Source: a virus. From it: a stretch of DNA of 30,661 nt. The stretch's first letter is position 1; each line of letters begins with the position of its first letter. The translations under genes and the position numbers were made by a program. Where the stretch lies: the IMG/VR virus record IMGVR_UViG_3300045581_000912, positions 1 to 30,661 of that record; one strand, given 5' to 3'. Below, one piece after another: positions 1-7,849 of the stretch. The notes beneath the pieces were generated by a model. It saw only the letters and a list, made by a program, of their open reading frames with translations, made no database searches and had not been told where the DNA came from.

Positions 1-718
1 TTAGAGTTACTAGCACACGTAGCACTGCTACCAGCATTAGGGCCCAAGAAATTAGAGTTAAAAGCATTTGTAGCATTACTACCAGCACAAGTACCTAAGA
101 AATTAGAGTAACTAGCATATGTAGCACCACAACCAGCTTGTTTACCTATGAAATTAGAGTAGCGAGCATTACAAGCAACAAAACCAGCTTGATAACCTAA
201 GAAGTTAGAGTTACAAGCACACGTAGCAGTATCACCTGCACCAATACCTAAGAAATTAGAGTTACTAGCACACGTAGCACTGCTACCAGCATTAGGGCCC
301 AAGAAATTAGAGTTAAAAGCATTTGTAGCATTACTACCAGCACAAGTACCTAAGAAATTAGAGTAACTAGCATATGTAGCACATAACCCAGCACCATAAC
401 CTAAGAAATTAGAGTTATTAGCATTAGTAGCACAACTACCAGCATTAAAACTTAAAAAATTAGAGCTCCTAGCATACGTAGCATAGTAACCAGCTTGTTT
501 ACCTATGAAATTAGAGTTACAGGCACACGTAGCACCACGACCAGCATTACAACCTAAGAAATTAGAGCTGTAAGCATTAGTAGCACAGAAACCAGCATTA
601 ACACCTAAGAAGTTAGAGTTATTAGCACACGTAGCAGTATCACCTGCACAAGTACCTAAGAAATTAGAGTTATTAGCATACGTAGCACAACAACCAGCTT
701 GATAACCTGCAAAAAAGC
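1..718. repeat. 51-bp tandem repeat array inside the tail fibre
   Basis: About 14 units, each marked on the plus strand by ttagagtt spaced 51 bases apart (1, 52 and so on). Units are in phase with the minus-strand reading frame, so copy-number change would not shift the frame. Units vary at codons 7-8, 11-12 and 15-17 and are fixed at the SNFLG and AG..AT core. Confidence 0.9.
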
Positions 719-1247
719 TACCTACATTACTTGCACTTATTGGTAGATTACCAATATTAATAGAGCTAGTAGCAAAAGTTTGAGTAGCAGTAAAATTGTT
801 ATCTGTATCTATTTTTGCATAATTAGCGCTGTTTGCTTGTACTGTCGTATAAGTCGATTGCCAGTTAGCACTATTAGCGTTCGTAGTAGTATAAGCATTA
901 TTCCAATTACCACTATTACCTAAAGTTGTTGTGTAAGTTGATTGCCAGTTACCGCTTAATGGTCTTAAAACAGTAGCACCATCTGTACCCCAGTCCGAGC
1001 TTAAAGCATTAACACTAGCGTAAACATTACTCCAGTTAGCGCTATTACCTAAAGTTGTTGTGTAAGTTGATTGCCAAACGCCAGATAATGCTGCTAATTC
1101 AGTATCAGCTAGCAAAGCACCAGATAACAGACTTACAATAGAACTAAGGTTACCAGCTCTTGTTTCACCGCTTTGTACCAATGGTACTAACTCTGAACCG
1201 CTATACGGTAAAACAATATCTGGAAGATCGGAAATTTTAACACCCAT
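1..1247 (-). CDS. Tail fibre with 17-residue repeats (C-terminus beyond window)
   Basis: The ATG at 1247-1245 opens a frame that runs off the left edge (about 415 codons seen). The N-terminus (MGVKISDLPDIVLPYSGSE, followed by a VPLVQSGETRAG-like stretch) resembles the attachment end of phage tail fibres. Residues about 55-150 carry a loose NSANWQSTYTT repeat. From about base 718 leftwards the frame is about 14 near-perfect 51-base repeats of the form SNFLGxxAGxxATxAxN, predicted to form a beta-solenoid or trimeric fibre shaft as in YadA-head-like repeats. About 18 cysteines lie at the variable repeat positions, which is unusual. The predicted role is host recognition. A late promoter AATAAATA lies 5 bases before the ATG. 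The family call comes from repeat style, so the receptor is unknown. Confidence 0.8.
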   Translation of the reverse strand, partial: MGVKISDLPDIVLPYSGSELVPLVQSGETRAGNLSSIVSLLSGALLADTELAALSGVWQSTYTTTLGNSANWSNVYASVNALSSDWGTDGATVLRPLSGNWQSTYTTTLGNSGNWNNAYTTTNANSANWQSTYTTVQANSANYAKIDTDNNFTATQTFATSSINIGNLPISASNVGSFFAGYQAGCCATYANNSNFLGTCAGDTATCANNSNFLGVNAGFCATNAYSSNFLGCNAGRGATCACNSNFIGKQAGYYATYARSSNFLSFNAGSCATNANNSNFLGYGAGLCATYASYSNFLGTCAGSNATNAFNSNFLGPNAGSSATCASNSNFLGIGAGDTATCACNSNFLGYQAGFVACNARYSNFIGKQAGCGATYASYSNFLGTCAGSNATNAFNSNFLGPNAGSSATCASNS

Positions 1248-1252
1248 ACTTA

Positions 1253-1260
1253 TATTTATT
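1253..1260 (-). promoter_or_regulatory. Late promoter AATAAATA for tail fibre
   Basis: On the minus strand AATAAATA is followed by TAAGT and then the ATG, a 5-base gap. A T4-type late start would fall on the A of the ATG. Confidence 0.65.
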
Positions 1261-1292
1261 GCCTTTTTCAGTTTTTAATATAATTTAATTTA

Positions 1293-1985
1293 ATGATCTC
1301 CTTTAATGAAGCCAAGCACGCATATACAAATACTGAAACAGATGAATCATATATTTCTGTAACTACCCTGCTTGGTAAATATAAAGCGCCCTTCGATAAA
1401 GATCTTCACTCAACCAGAGTAGCTAAGAAAGAAGGTGTACCTAAAGAAATGGTTCTTGAGATGTGGCGTAAGGAGACTAAGATTGCTACAGACAAAGGTA
1501 CGAAAATCCATAAATTAATGGAAAATTATATAGCTTACGGTGAAGAAGTATCTGAGTATGACTACTTATACAAATCCTATGAGAAGTGCGAAACTGATAG
1601 CGTTGAAAAATATAACAAAGTACTAACAGAACAACTCTTATATAATCATACATTTAAAGTAGCTGGCACATCTGACTTAATTTATGATCAGGGTGATTAT
1701 TTTACCTTAGGTGACTTTAAAACTAACAAGAAATTTAATTTCACTAGCTCTTTTAACGAATACCTACTACCACCAGTTTCACATTTACAATCCTGTGAGT
1801 TTAATAGCTACGCTTTGCAGTTATCTATGTATGCTTATCTTTACGAAAATATGTCTGGTAAGAAGTGTAAAGGTCTGGTAATTTATTATCTCGAGGATAG
1901 TAAATGGCGCTCATATAGGTGCAATTATCTTAAATTAGAAGCAGAAGCTATCTTTAAAGACTACAATCTCAAAGCTCTAAAGTAA
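1293..1985 (+). CDS. PD-(D/E)XK nuclease (RecB/Cas4-like exonuclease)
   Basis: 230 aa. The RecB-type nuclease motifs appear in order: GTKIH with H73, GTSDLI with D128, LGDFKTNKK with D141 and K143, and an ALQLSMY motif with Q176 and Y180. This is the H...D...DxK...QxxxY pattern of AddB/RecB/Cas4 nucleases, which cut DNA using metal ions. In phages such stand-alone domains act in recombination, DNA end processing or host DNA degradation. The gene is divergent from the tail fibre. There is no Shine-Dalgarno; a TATAAT lies about 9 bases upstream. Confident as a nuclease, not as to its biological role. Confidence 0.8.
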   Translation: MISFNEAKHAYTNTETDESYISVTTLLGKYKAPFDKDLHSTRVAKKEGVPKEMVLEMWRKETKIATDKGTKIHKLMENYIAYGEEVSEYDYLYKSYEKCETDSVEKYNKVLTEQLLYNHTFKVAGTSDLIYDQGDYFTLGDFKTNKKFNFTSSFNEYLLPPVSHLQSCEFNSYALQLSMYAYLYENMSGKKCKGLVIYYLEDSKWRSYRCNYLKLEAEAIFKDYNLKALK

Positions 1986-2009
1986 AGTGTAATAATTTTA
2001 CGCTCCATA

Positions 2010-2017
2010 TATAAATA
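2010..2017 (+). promoter_or_regulatory. Late promoter TATAAATA
   Basis: Perfect T4-type late box, 6 bases before the ATG at 2024. No ribosome binding site fits in the gap. Confidence 0.65.
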
Positions 2018-2023
2018 ACTGCG

Positions 2024-2239
2024 ATGAAAAAAGAGACTCTTCTTAAAAAACTCGAGGCGCAGCATGATAAGATGTTGGAAGCATTAGATGAAATATCTAC
2101 ACTACTTGAGATAGACATGGATGACGATGAATTAGCTGAGATGTCTGTATGCTTTAGAGAGCAGCTAGATATCTGTATTGCTGAAAATGAAGAATGTAAC
2201 TACAATGATATAGTTGAGTATATTCGCGAAAATCTATAA
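2024..2239 (+). CDS. Unknown 71-aa acidic protein
   Basis: Not recognised. The first 30 residues are lysine/leucine-rich and probably helical (KKETLLKKLEAQHDKMLEAL). The rest is strongly acidic with a DMDDDE stretch and two cysteines. It sits directly behind a late box and 8 bases ahead of the next gene, so it is probably co-expressed late with it. Confidence 0.6.
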   Translation: MKKETLLKKLEAQHDKMLEALDEISTLLEIDMDDDELAEMSVCFREQLDICIAENEECNYNDIVEYIRENL

Positions 2240-2242
2240 ATA
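2235..2242 (+). promoter_or_regulatory. Late promoter TATAAATA before a GTG start
   Basis: The box overlaps the stop codon of the previous gene and ends 5 bases before the GTG at 2248. The conserved spacing supports GTG as the true start. Confidence 0.65.
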
Positions 2243-2247
2243 TTATA

Positions 2248-2613
2248 GTGAAAGCGTTTAAGTCATTCTTTAAAGAAGTAAATCCTAATATCGGTTATGA
2301 CCCAGAAGAGTTAGCTAAAGGTATTAAAACCGAGTTAGAACATACTAACTATAAAGCAATAGCTACTATTATCGCAAAGCATCATTTAGCTGAAGATCCT
2401 CATTATTACACAAAACTAGCAAAAGTTGAAGGTAAAAAAGAAGAAGAAGCAGAAGATATTCACAAGCCAGTAAGACCTGGAATTCTCAAGAGACAAATAA
2501 AAGGTAAGATTACTTGTTCTAAAGCTAGAGCATTAAAGTCTAAACAAAAAAATAAAGGTAGCAATACTTCGAAAGCTGCTCAACGCTTTTTAAACTACAG
2601 ACATTGTAATTAA
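2248..2613 (+). CDS. DUF5661-like phage protein
   Basis: 121 aa, GTG start chosen because it lies exactly 5 bases behind a late box. Residues 21-57 (ELAKGIKTELEHTNYKAIA, then a KHHLAEDPHYYTKL-type motif) match my memory of DUF5661, a small domain frequent in phage structural or accessory genes and of unknown function. The C-terminal half is lysine/arginine-rich and may bind nucleic acid. There is no Shine-Dalgarno. The family call is from motif memory only. Confidence 0.6.
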   Translation: MKAFKSFFKEVNPNIGYDPEELAKGIKTELEHTNYKAIATIIAKHHLAEDPHYYTKLAKVEGKKEEEAEDIHKPVRPGILKRQIKGKITCSKARALKSKQKNKGSNTSKAAQRFLNYRHCN

Positions 2614-2624
2614 TGATGTGGTAA

Positions 2625-2632
2625 TATAAATA
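2625..2632 (+). promoter_or_regulatory. Late promoter TATAAATA for GIY-YIG endonuclease
   Basis: The box is followed by TACAT and the ATG at 2638, a 5-base gap. The mobile gene has the same promoter-start geometry as resident genes. Confidence 0.65.
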
Positions 2633-2637
2633 TACAT

Positions 2638-3381
2638 ATGGAACATGTATATATTATCTATAAAACTATTAATACTGTAAATAAAAAGTTTTATATAGGC
2701 GTACATCGCACCAAAAATCTTGATGATGGCTATATGGGTTGCGGTCATTATAGGGGCCGTAAATTACGTGAACAATTAAATACAAGATTATATAGAGCGT
2801 TTCGAAAATATGGTGACGGTGTATTTATAACAGAAGTATTATATAGGTTTGATAATGAAGGTGATGCTTATAATAAAGAAAAAGAATTAATTGATATTAA
2901 AGATAAAAACTGTTATAATGATAAGCCGGGAGGTATAGGTGGATTTCATCCTGATACAAACAAAGGTAGAATACTCACTGAGAAAGAGAGGAAGAAATTA
3001 AGTGAATCAGCTAAAATAAGATCAAAATTATATCCTCTTCAAACAGAATTATTAAACGATCATGTTAAGAGTAGAATTGGTAAAACATACTCTGAAATAT
3101 ATGGTGTAGAAAAAGGACAAGAAGTATCACGTAAACGCTCAGTAACGCTTACGGGTAGAAAGCTCTCCGATGAGCATAAACGTAAAATGAGTGAAAACAG
3201 AAAAGGCAGAGACTGTGGAAAGTGTAAAGGTAGAAAAAAAGTTTATGATGTTAATAACAATAAAATTATAAGATTATTTCCACAACAAATACAACAGCTT
3301 ATAAATCAAGGCAATATAGAGGAAAAAACCATGTCTGTTACTAAATATCAGAAGGTTAAATATATCCTAAATCACTGTTGA
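2638..3381 (+). CDS. GIY-YIG homing endonuclease with NUMOD3 motifs
   Basis: 247 aa. The N-terminus carries the GIY-YIG fold: VYIIYK at 4-9 and FYIGVHRT at 18-25, then an arginine-rich helix and an acidic second half. Two NUMOD3-type DNA-binding motifs follow, near 110-125 (GRILTEKERKKLSESAK) and 172-190 (GRKLSDEHKRKMSENRKGR). This is the T4 Seg-type free-standing homing endonuclease layout. It nicks or cuts an allele lacking the insertion and spreads by repair. It is not inside a recognisable intron and lies between two short unknown genes. Confidence 0.85.
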   Translation: MEHVYIIYKTINTVNKKFYIGVHRTKNLDDGYMGCGHYRGRKLREQLNTRLYRAFRKYGDGVFITEVLYRFDNEGDAYNKEKELIDIKDKNCYNDKPGGIGGFHPDTNKGRILTEKERKKLSESAKIRSKLYPLQTELLNDHVKSRIGKTYSEIYGVEKGQEVSRKRSVTLTGRKLSDEHKRKMSENRKGRDCGKCKGRKKVYDVNNNKIIRLFPQQIQQLINQGNIEEKTMSVTKYQKVKYILNHC

Positions 3382-3388
3382 TTTTCAT

Positions 3389-3724
3389 ATGAGTGCTTTA
3401 TATACTGATGATGATATGAAAGCTGAATTTGTTTCTTTAGGTGAACTACATCCTATGGATGTCTTTTCAATAGGCGATGAAAAGTTTCTAGTAATTAAAA
3501 ATACATGCGTTGCTGCAGTTCATTACAAAGGAGAACACTACGAAGTCTCAGGTTCGAGCATGCTAACGTATTACAATAACGATGGTCAACAATGCTCTAT
3601 AATATGCTTAAATGATTTGACTATGGTACCTCCTACATCTCTTAAAAAATATAAAGTGGTTTTAGCTGGCAAATTTACAGGCTTCAAGTATAATAAGCTT
3701 GAAACTGAACAGATATATGAATAA
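3389..3724 (+). CDS. Unknown 111-aa protein
   Basis: Not recognised. Predicted mostly beta, with alternating hydrophobic stretches (MDVFSIGDEKFLVIK, CVAAVHYKGEHYEVSG). The C-terminus overlaps the next gene by 8 bases in another frame, which suggests translational coupling to the sugar gene. No promoter box or Shine-Dalgarno is seen in front of its ATG. Confidence 0.55.
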   Translation: MSALYTDDDMKAEFVSLGELHPMDVFSIGDEKFLVIKNTCVAAVHYKGEHYEVSGSSMLTYYNNDGQQCSIICLNDLTMVPPTSLKKYKVVLAGKFTGFKYNKLETEQIYE

Positions 3725-4577
3725 TGTTTTAATTATAGGAGCCGGTTACGTTGGAACTAAATTATTTTCCTTTGCAAATAAAAACAACTCTAATTATTTT
3801 ATCTACTCTAGAGAGAAATTAGATTATGGGGATCGATCTGCTCTAGGTAAGTTTCTACTTAATAACGGCATTACTCATGTTATTAACTGTTCAGGGTTTA
3901 CCGGAAGACCTAACGTTGACGAAGGTGAATTAAAGAAGAAAGAATGCTGGGACCTTAATGTTGTTATTCCTCTTAGAGTAAGTAAGCTATGCAAAGAGCT
4001 AAGAATTAATTATATTCATATTTCATCCGGTTGCATTTATTCTGGATATGAAAAGGAATTTACAGAAGAAGATGAGCCTAATTTTGGGTTGTATGATCAT
4101 TCATCTTTTTACTCTAAATCTAAACACGCCTTTGAAACTTTAAATGATTATGGCTGCACTATACGCGTACGTATGCCATTTTGCGATGATTATCATGAAA
4201 GAAGCTTTATTACTAAAATTTATAAGTACGACAATCTTATTAACTACAGAAATTCAAAAACGTATATTTCTGACTTATGTAGCTTTATCGAATACATTAT
4301 TGATAAAAATATTTCTGCGGATGATATAGGAATTATTAACTTTGTTAACCCAGACGCGCAAGATACTAAGTACTTGGTTGATAGAATGAAGGTATTTGGA
4401 GTAGAAAATAAAAATTGGAAAATTGTAGAGATTGAAGATATTGATATCAAAGCTCCGAGATCTAATTGCGTACTTTCAATGGATAAGTTTGCTTGTTTGT
4501 TTCCAGACTTTCATGTAGAGTCTGAAAAAGAAGCTATAGATTTAGCTCTAACAAATATGACATTTCCTAAATGTTAA
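3717..4577 (+). CDS. NAD(P)-dependent SDR: RmlD/epimerase-like
   Basis: 286 aa from the ATG at 3717. An upstream TTG in the same frame would add six residues ahead of the Rossmann strand and is not favoured. GAGYVGT (8-14) is the dinucleotide-binding loop, ISSGCIYSG (102-110) the active-site strand, and Y132-xxx-K136 (YSKSK) the SDR catalytic pair. The layout fits extended SDRs such as dTDP-4-dehydrorhamnose reductase or sugar epimerases. With RmlA and RmlB just downstream, a role finishing a dTDP-deoxysugar is the natural inference. The exact product sugar cannot be read from sequence. Confidence 0.75.
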   Translation: MNNVLIIGAGYVGTKLFSFANKNNSNYFIYSREKLDYGDRSALGKFLLNNGITHVINCSGFTGRPNVDEGELKKKECWDLNVVIPLRVSKLCKELRINYIHISSGCIYSGYEKEFTEEDEPNFGLYDHSSFYSKSKHAFETLNDYGCTIRVRMPFCDDYHERSFITKIYKYDNLINYRNSKTYISDLCSFIEYIIDKNISADDIGIINFVNPDAQDTKYLVDRMKVFGVENKNWKIVEIEDIDIKAPRSNCVLSMDKFACLFPDFHVESEKEAIDLALTNMTFPKC

Positions 4578-4611
4578 CTTGATTCTCTAAAGTTAATTTA
4601 TATATATTTAT

Positions 4612-5346
4612 ATGCTTAAAGGAATCGTACTTGCTGGTGGTAAAGGTACCAGATTGCTACCCACTACCAGAGCTGTATCCAAACAGCTTCATTGCGTTTA
4701 TAATAAGCCAATGATTTACTACCCACTACAAACTCTCAAAGATATGGGAGTTACTGAGGTGTTAATCATTACCGCTGATCCAATGCAGTGTAGATTATTC
4801 CAGGAACAGCTTAGGGATGGTTCTGATTATGGTCTTAAGCTCGAATATACTATACAAGAACAACCTGGTGGTCTTCCAGAAGCATTTATAATTGGAGAAA
4901 AATTTATAGGTCCAGACGATGACGTAGCTTTAATTCTAGGTGATAACGTTTTTATTACGCATAAAAAAATTAAAGCTGAACCTAATACAATTTTTACTTT
5001 TAAGGTTAAAGATCCATCTGCATATGGAGTTGCAGAACTAGATGAAAATAACAATCTTATTAATATCGTAGAAAAACCTACAGAGTATATTAGCGACAAC
5101 GCAGTAGTAGGGCTGTATGTGTTTACTAGAGTGGCTATTGATCTTGCTAAAACTCTTAAACCGTCTAAAAGAGGAGAGTTAGAAATAGTTGATCTAATAT
5201 CTAAGATTAAGGAACAGGAAGGTATTGAAGTTGAAGAGCTAGATGGGTTCTGGTTTGATTGCGGAAATCACGATGACTTGCTTAACTGCGCGAACCTTAT
5301 TAAGACTATCGAAGATAGAACGCATTCTACAATTGGATTACATTAA
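4612..5346 (+). CDS. rmlA: Glucose-1-phosphate thymidylyltransferase (RmlA)
   Basis: 244 aa, shorter than the roughly 290 of bacterial RmlA because the C-terminal extension is missing. Motifs: GGKGTRL (9-15, nucleotide/phosphate binding), KP (32-33), QEQPGGLPEAF (82-92), LGDN with metal-binding D111, EKP (154-156) and FWFD (213-216). It joins dTTP and glucose-1-phosphate to make dTDP-glucose in the cytoplasm. It ends 4 bases before rmlB. No Shine-Dalgarno; an AT-rich tract (ttatatatattt) precedes the ATG and could be a degenerate late box. Confidence 0.9.
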   Translation: MLKGIVLAGGKGTRLLPTTRAVSKQLHCVYNKPMIYYPLQTLKDMGVTEVLIITADPMQCRLFQEQLRDGSDYGLKLEYTIQEQPGGLPEAFIIGEKFIGPDDDVALILGDNVFITHKKIKAEPNTIFTFKVKDPSAYGVAELDENNNLINIVEKPTEYISDNAVVGLYVFTRVAIDLAKTLKPSKRGELEIVDLISKIKEQEGIEVEELDGFWFDCGNHDDLLNCANLIKTIEDRTHSTIGLH

Positions 5347-5350
5347 ATTT

Positions 5351-6349
5351 ATGAATAAAGATACATGCTTGGTTACTGGAGGTTGCGGATTTATAGGCTC
5401 GCACGTTATTGATGAACTACTTAAAAGTAATAACTTTAAAAAAATTATTAATATCGACAAATTAGGAGTAGGGTCTGATATAAATAATGTATCGACAGAT
5501 AAACGGATTCACAATTATTATCTCGATATATGTTATGAAGAAGTTAAAACCATATTCAAAAAATACAAACCTGCGTTTATCATACATCTGGCTGCTGAGT
5601 CGCACGTCGATAGGTCTATCACAGATCCTTTATCGTTTATCAACTCTAATGTAGTTGGTACAGGAAACATATTAGAGTGTATCCGGACAGAAGTTCCCGG
5701 AGCTAGAGTTATCCACGTATCTACTGATGAGGTTTATGGTCATTTGCATCCAGAAGATGATCCGTTTATAGAAGATACGCCACTAGATCCTAGATCACCT
5801 TACTCTGCATCTAAAGCAGGTTCAGACATGCTAGCATTATCTTATCGCAACACTTACAATACAAACATTACTGTTACAAGATGTTGCAACAATTATGGCC
5901 CTAGGCAGCATGATGAAAAATTAATTCCAACTATTTTTAGAACTTTATGTAAAGGTAGCAAAGTTCCTGTTTACGGAAATGGCTCTAATATAAGAGAATG
6001 GATTTATGTAGAAGATCACGCAAAAGCTTTGGTAGAAGCTCTTTTTATAAAAGACTCTAAACCAGTCTATAATATATATGGTAGCAAGAGATATAAGAAT
6101 ATTGAAATAATTAACATTATTGTAGATAAGCTAAAGGAGATTGACCCTAAATACTCACGTGAGGGTGATCTTACTGCATACATTGAGTATGTTAAGGATA
6201 GACCTGGTCATGATCTATGCTACAAAATGGATTCCGTTTATAACGATATTACATCTTTAGAGACGCAAAAAAGTTTTTTAAGTGGAATAGAAGAAACGCT
6301 AAACTATTATAAATTTAAATATGAAAAAGAAAGTAAGACAGCCCTTTAA
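5351..6349 (+). CDS. rmlB: dTDP-glucose 4,6-dehydratase (RmlB)
   Basis: 332 aa from the ATG at 5351. The open frame extends further upstream into rmlA, but only this start gives the usual N-terminus. TGGCGFIG (9-16) binds NAD. AAESHVDRS (81-89), the T125-D126-E127 catalytic triad in STDEVYG, Y151-xxx-K155 (YSASK), NNYGP (180-184) and DRPGHD (283-288) are all present, so the enzyme looks intact. It converts dTDP-glucose to the 4-keto-6-deoxy sugar, precursor of rhamnose, fucosamine and other deoxysugars. The 3' end overlaps the next gene by 29 bases. Confidence 0.92.
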   Translation: MNKDTCLVTGGCGFIGSHVIDELLKSNNFKKIINIDKLGVGSDINNVSTDKRIHNYYLDICYEEVKTIFKKYKPAFIIHLAAESHVDRSITDPLSFINSNVVGTGNILECIRTEVPGARVIHVSTDEVYGHLHPEDDPFIEDTPLDPRSPYSASKAGSDMLALSYRNTYNTNITVTRCCNNYGPRQHDEKLIPTIFRTLCKGSKVPVYGNGSNIREWIYVEDHAKALVEALFIKDSKPVYNIYGSKRYKNIEIINIIVDKLKEIDPKYSREGDLTAYIEYVKDRPGHDLCYKMDSVYNDITSLETQKSFLSGIEETLNYYKFKYEKESKTAL

Positions 6350-6503
6350 GTATGGTACATACCTCATCGAATATCGCGAAGGTAAGACTGGTCTGTTGAG
6401 GATTTTAAAGGAAAAACTAGACACTTTTGAAGAAGCTCAAAAATCTAGAGAAAAATTGCTACAAGCCGGCTATACCGATCCTGTTATTAAAAAAGTCGGG
6501 TGA
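6321..6503 (+). CDS. Unknown 60-aa basic protein
   Basis: Overlaps the end of rmlB by 29 bases in another frame, so coupled translation is likely. Basic N-terminus (MKKKVRQPFKYG), then a compact alpha/beta segment. Not recognised; it might have nothing to do with sugar metabolism. Confidence 0.5.
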   Translation: MKKKVRQPFKYGTYLIEYREGKTGLLRILKEKLDTFEEAQKSREKLLQAGYTDPVIKKVG

Positions 6504-6526
6504 ATAAAGAAAAGAATTGATTCTGG

Positions 6527-6544
6527 AAGGAACACTGTTATAAT
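6527..6544 (+). promoter_or_regulatory. GGAAC-N5-TATAAT promoter before DUF932 gene
   Basis: AAGGAAC at 6527-6533, a 5-base spacer, TATAAT at 6539-6544. Exactly 6 bases later is an ATG (6551) opening a 7-codon frame. Confidence 0.65.
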
Positions 6545-6550
6545 GAGGGT

Positions 6551-6574
6551 ATGAACGAAAGAAGTTCAGCTTAA
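6551..6574 (+). CDS. Possible 7-codon leader peptide (MNERSSA)
   Basis: The first ATG after the promoter encodes MNERSSA and stops 19 bases before the DUF932 start. The inverted repeat TGAAC/GTTCA (552-556 and 564-568 of the 6 kb block) spans the minigene. It could be a leader peptide or simply a structured 5' leader. Tentative. Confidence 0.25.
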   Translation: MNERSSA

Positions 6575-6593
6575 ACAATAACAAAATAAAAAA

Positions 6594-7430
6594 ATGGGAT
6601 TATTCACTAAAATTAATTCGCTAGAAGAAGTACCTCAATTCAATGTAGTAAAAGAGGAAGTCTTCGATTCACGCGGTGACCGCGTTAATGGACTCTATTC
6701 GCTGATGCGCGAGGATACTCGTGATCACCTTGGAGTATGCCGTGATAAGTATAGACCTATTCAAATGGGTGAGATGCTTGATATTATCGATACAGCAACT
6801 GCAAAGGTTGGCAGTGTTGACCATATCGGTTATACTTTTTCCCGCGGCGGAAAACGCGTTGTTCTTCAATCTCGTATGAAAGAGCAGTTCGATATTAACG
6901 GAGATAAAGTAGATGGTCTATTCTATACCGTTATTGATAACACCGGAATGAATTCCAATAAGATCATTCCTTCAACAATGCGCGTTATTTGCGATAATGC
7001 TCTGCATCTTGTTAAGAAAGAAGCTGAGCAATCAAGAACTCGTGGATTGCGCCATTCGTTTACGTTTGATGATAGCGTAGATGAAATCATCCATAAAATT
7101 GAAACTAATATTAACATCGTTAAGACGTTTAATAAAACTGCTGAGTTTTTACAGAATCATAAGTTTTCAAAAGACCAAATGATGAAACTAGTTCAGCAAA
7201 TCCTCCCAGCACCAAAGCCTAACCAAATTACAGCAAAGCTTCTTTCAAAGAGAGAAGATATTGTAAACCGTTTTGCTAACGGTATTGGTACTGAGGGCAA
7301 GACGATGTGGGATGCTTTAAATGCTGTTACGGAGTATGAATCTCGTAAGCAGTTCTCTCCTGAGAAGCTTATTAGAACTCTCAATTCTCCTACCCTCTCG
7401 AACAGAGCTCTTGAAATTCTTGTTGCATAA
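6594..7430 (+). CDS. DUF932 phage/plasmid-like protein
   Basis: 278 aa, matching the DUF932 / TIGR03299 style family: a REDTRDHLGVCRDKYRPIQ block near 39-57 and a TVIDNTGMNSNKIIPSTMR block near 116-134. The biochemical function is unknown; these proteins are frequent in phages and plasmids. Codons are richer in C- and G-ending forms than neighbouring genes, which suggests high expression. The upstream 20 bases are A-rich with no Shine-Dalgarno. It is served by the GGAAC promoter at 6527 with a longer leader than usual (about 44 bases). Confidence 0.75.
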   Translation: MGLFTKINSLEEVPQFNVVKEEVFDSRGDRVNGLYSLMREDTRDHLGVCRDKYRPIQMGEMLDIIDTATAKVGSVDHIGYTFSRGGKRVVLQSRMKEQFDINGDKVDGLFYTVIDNTGMNSNKIIPSTMRVICDNALHLVKKEAEQSRTRGLRHSFTFDDSVDEIIHKIETNINIVKTFNKTAEFLQNHKFSKDQMMKLVQQILPAPKPNQITAKLLSKREDIVNRFANGIGTEGKTMWDALNAVTEYESRKQFSPEKLIRTLNSPTLSNRALEILVA

Positions 7431-7660
7431 TGCATATATTTCGAATGATTGACATTCAAGATCCCGAAACTGGTTACGGCATATTGGTTGATATGCCGTA
7501 CCAGATAGTGGATGGGATTGAAAAAGTTATTGATATAAAAATCTATGAAATAATAAATAACGTGGTAGAAGGAATTGCACCAGTATCCTCTCCTCTGGTA
7601 AAATTAGCTTTTGCTAGTAACTTTTTGAAATTGTTAGAAATAGAACGTAATAAAGAATAA
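7430..7660 (+). CDS. Unknown 76-aa protein
   Basis: The start overlaps the stop of the DUF932 gene (TAATG), and its own stop overlaps the next start the same way, a sign of translational coupling. No motif recognised. The middle (KVIDIKIYEIINNVVEGIAP) is hydrophobic/helical. Confidence 0.55.
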   Translation: MHIFRMIDIQDPETGYGILVDMPYQIVDGIEKVIDIKIYEIINNVVEGIAPVSSPLVKLAFASNFLKLLEIERNKE

Positions 7661-7845
7661 TGTATAAAGGTGTAATAAGTAAATTTTTATTCGAACTTGA
7701 TGTTGATACTAATCGCATTATGGTGCATAGTGAAGGTGAAGGGGTAGAACCTATTGCTTTTATAAGTGTTAAGCCTAATATTACCGAAAAAGATTTTCAC
7801 TACGAGATAATGTCGTGGGTATCTGATAATAGTAATCTTAGATAA
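7660..7845 (+). CDS. Unknown 61-aa protein
   Basis: Coupled to the previous gene by TAATG. Predicted small beta-rich protein (GVISKFLFELDVDTNRIMVH). Not recognised. A GATAAATA word overlaps its stop codon at 7841-7848. Confidence 0.5.
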   Translation: MYKGVISKFLFELDVDTNRIMVHSEGEGVEPIAFISVKPNITEKDFHYEIMSWVSDNSNLR

Positions 7846-7849
7846 ATAT

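Noticed and set aside
1-718. Regular 51-bp repeats that could be mistaken for a CRISPR array
   Set aside because: Units are contiguous, vary inside, lack constant repeat/unique spacer alternation, and are in phase with a minus-strand protein.
5243-5350. Upstream extension of the RmlB frame inside rmlA
   Set aside because: The extension has no homology to RmlB and the Rossmann motif begins at the expected distance from the ATG at 5351.
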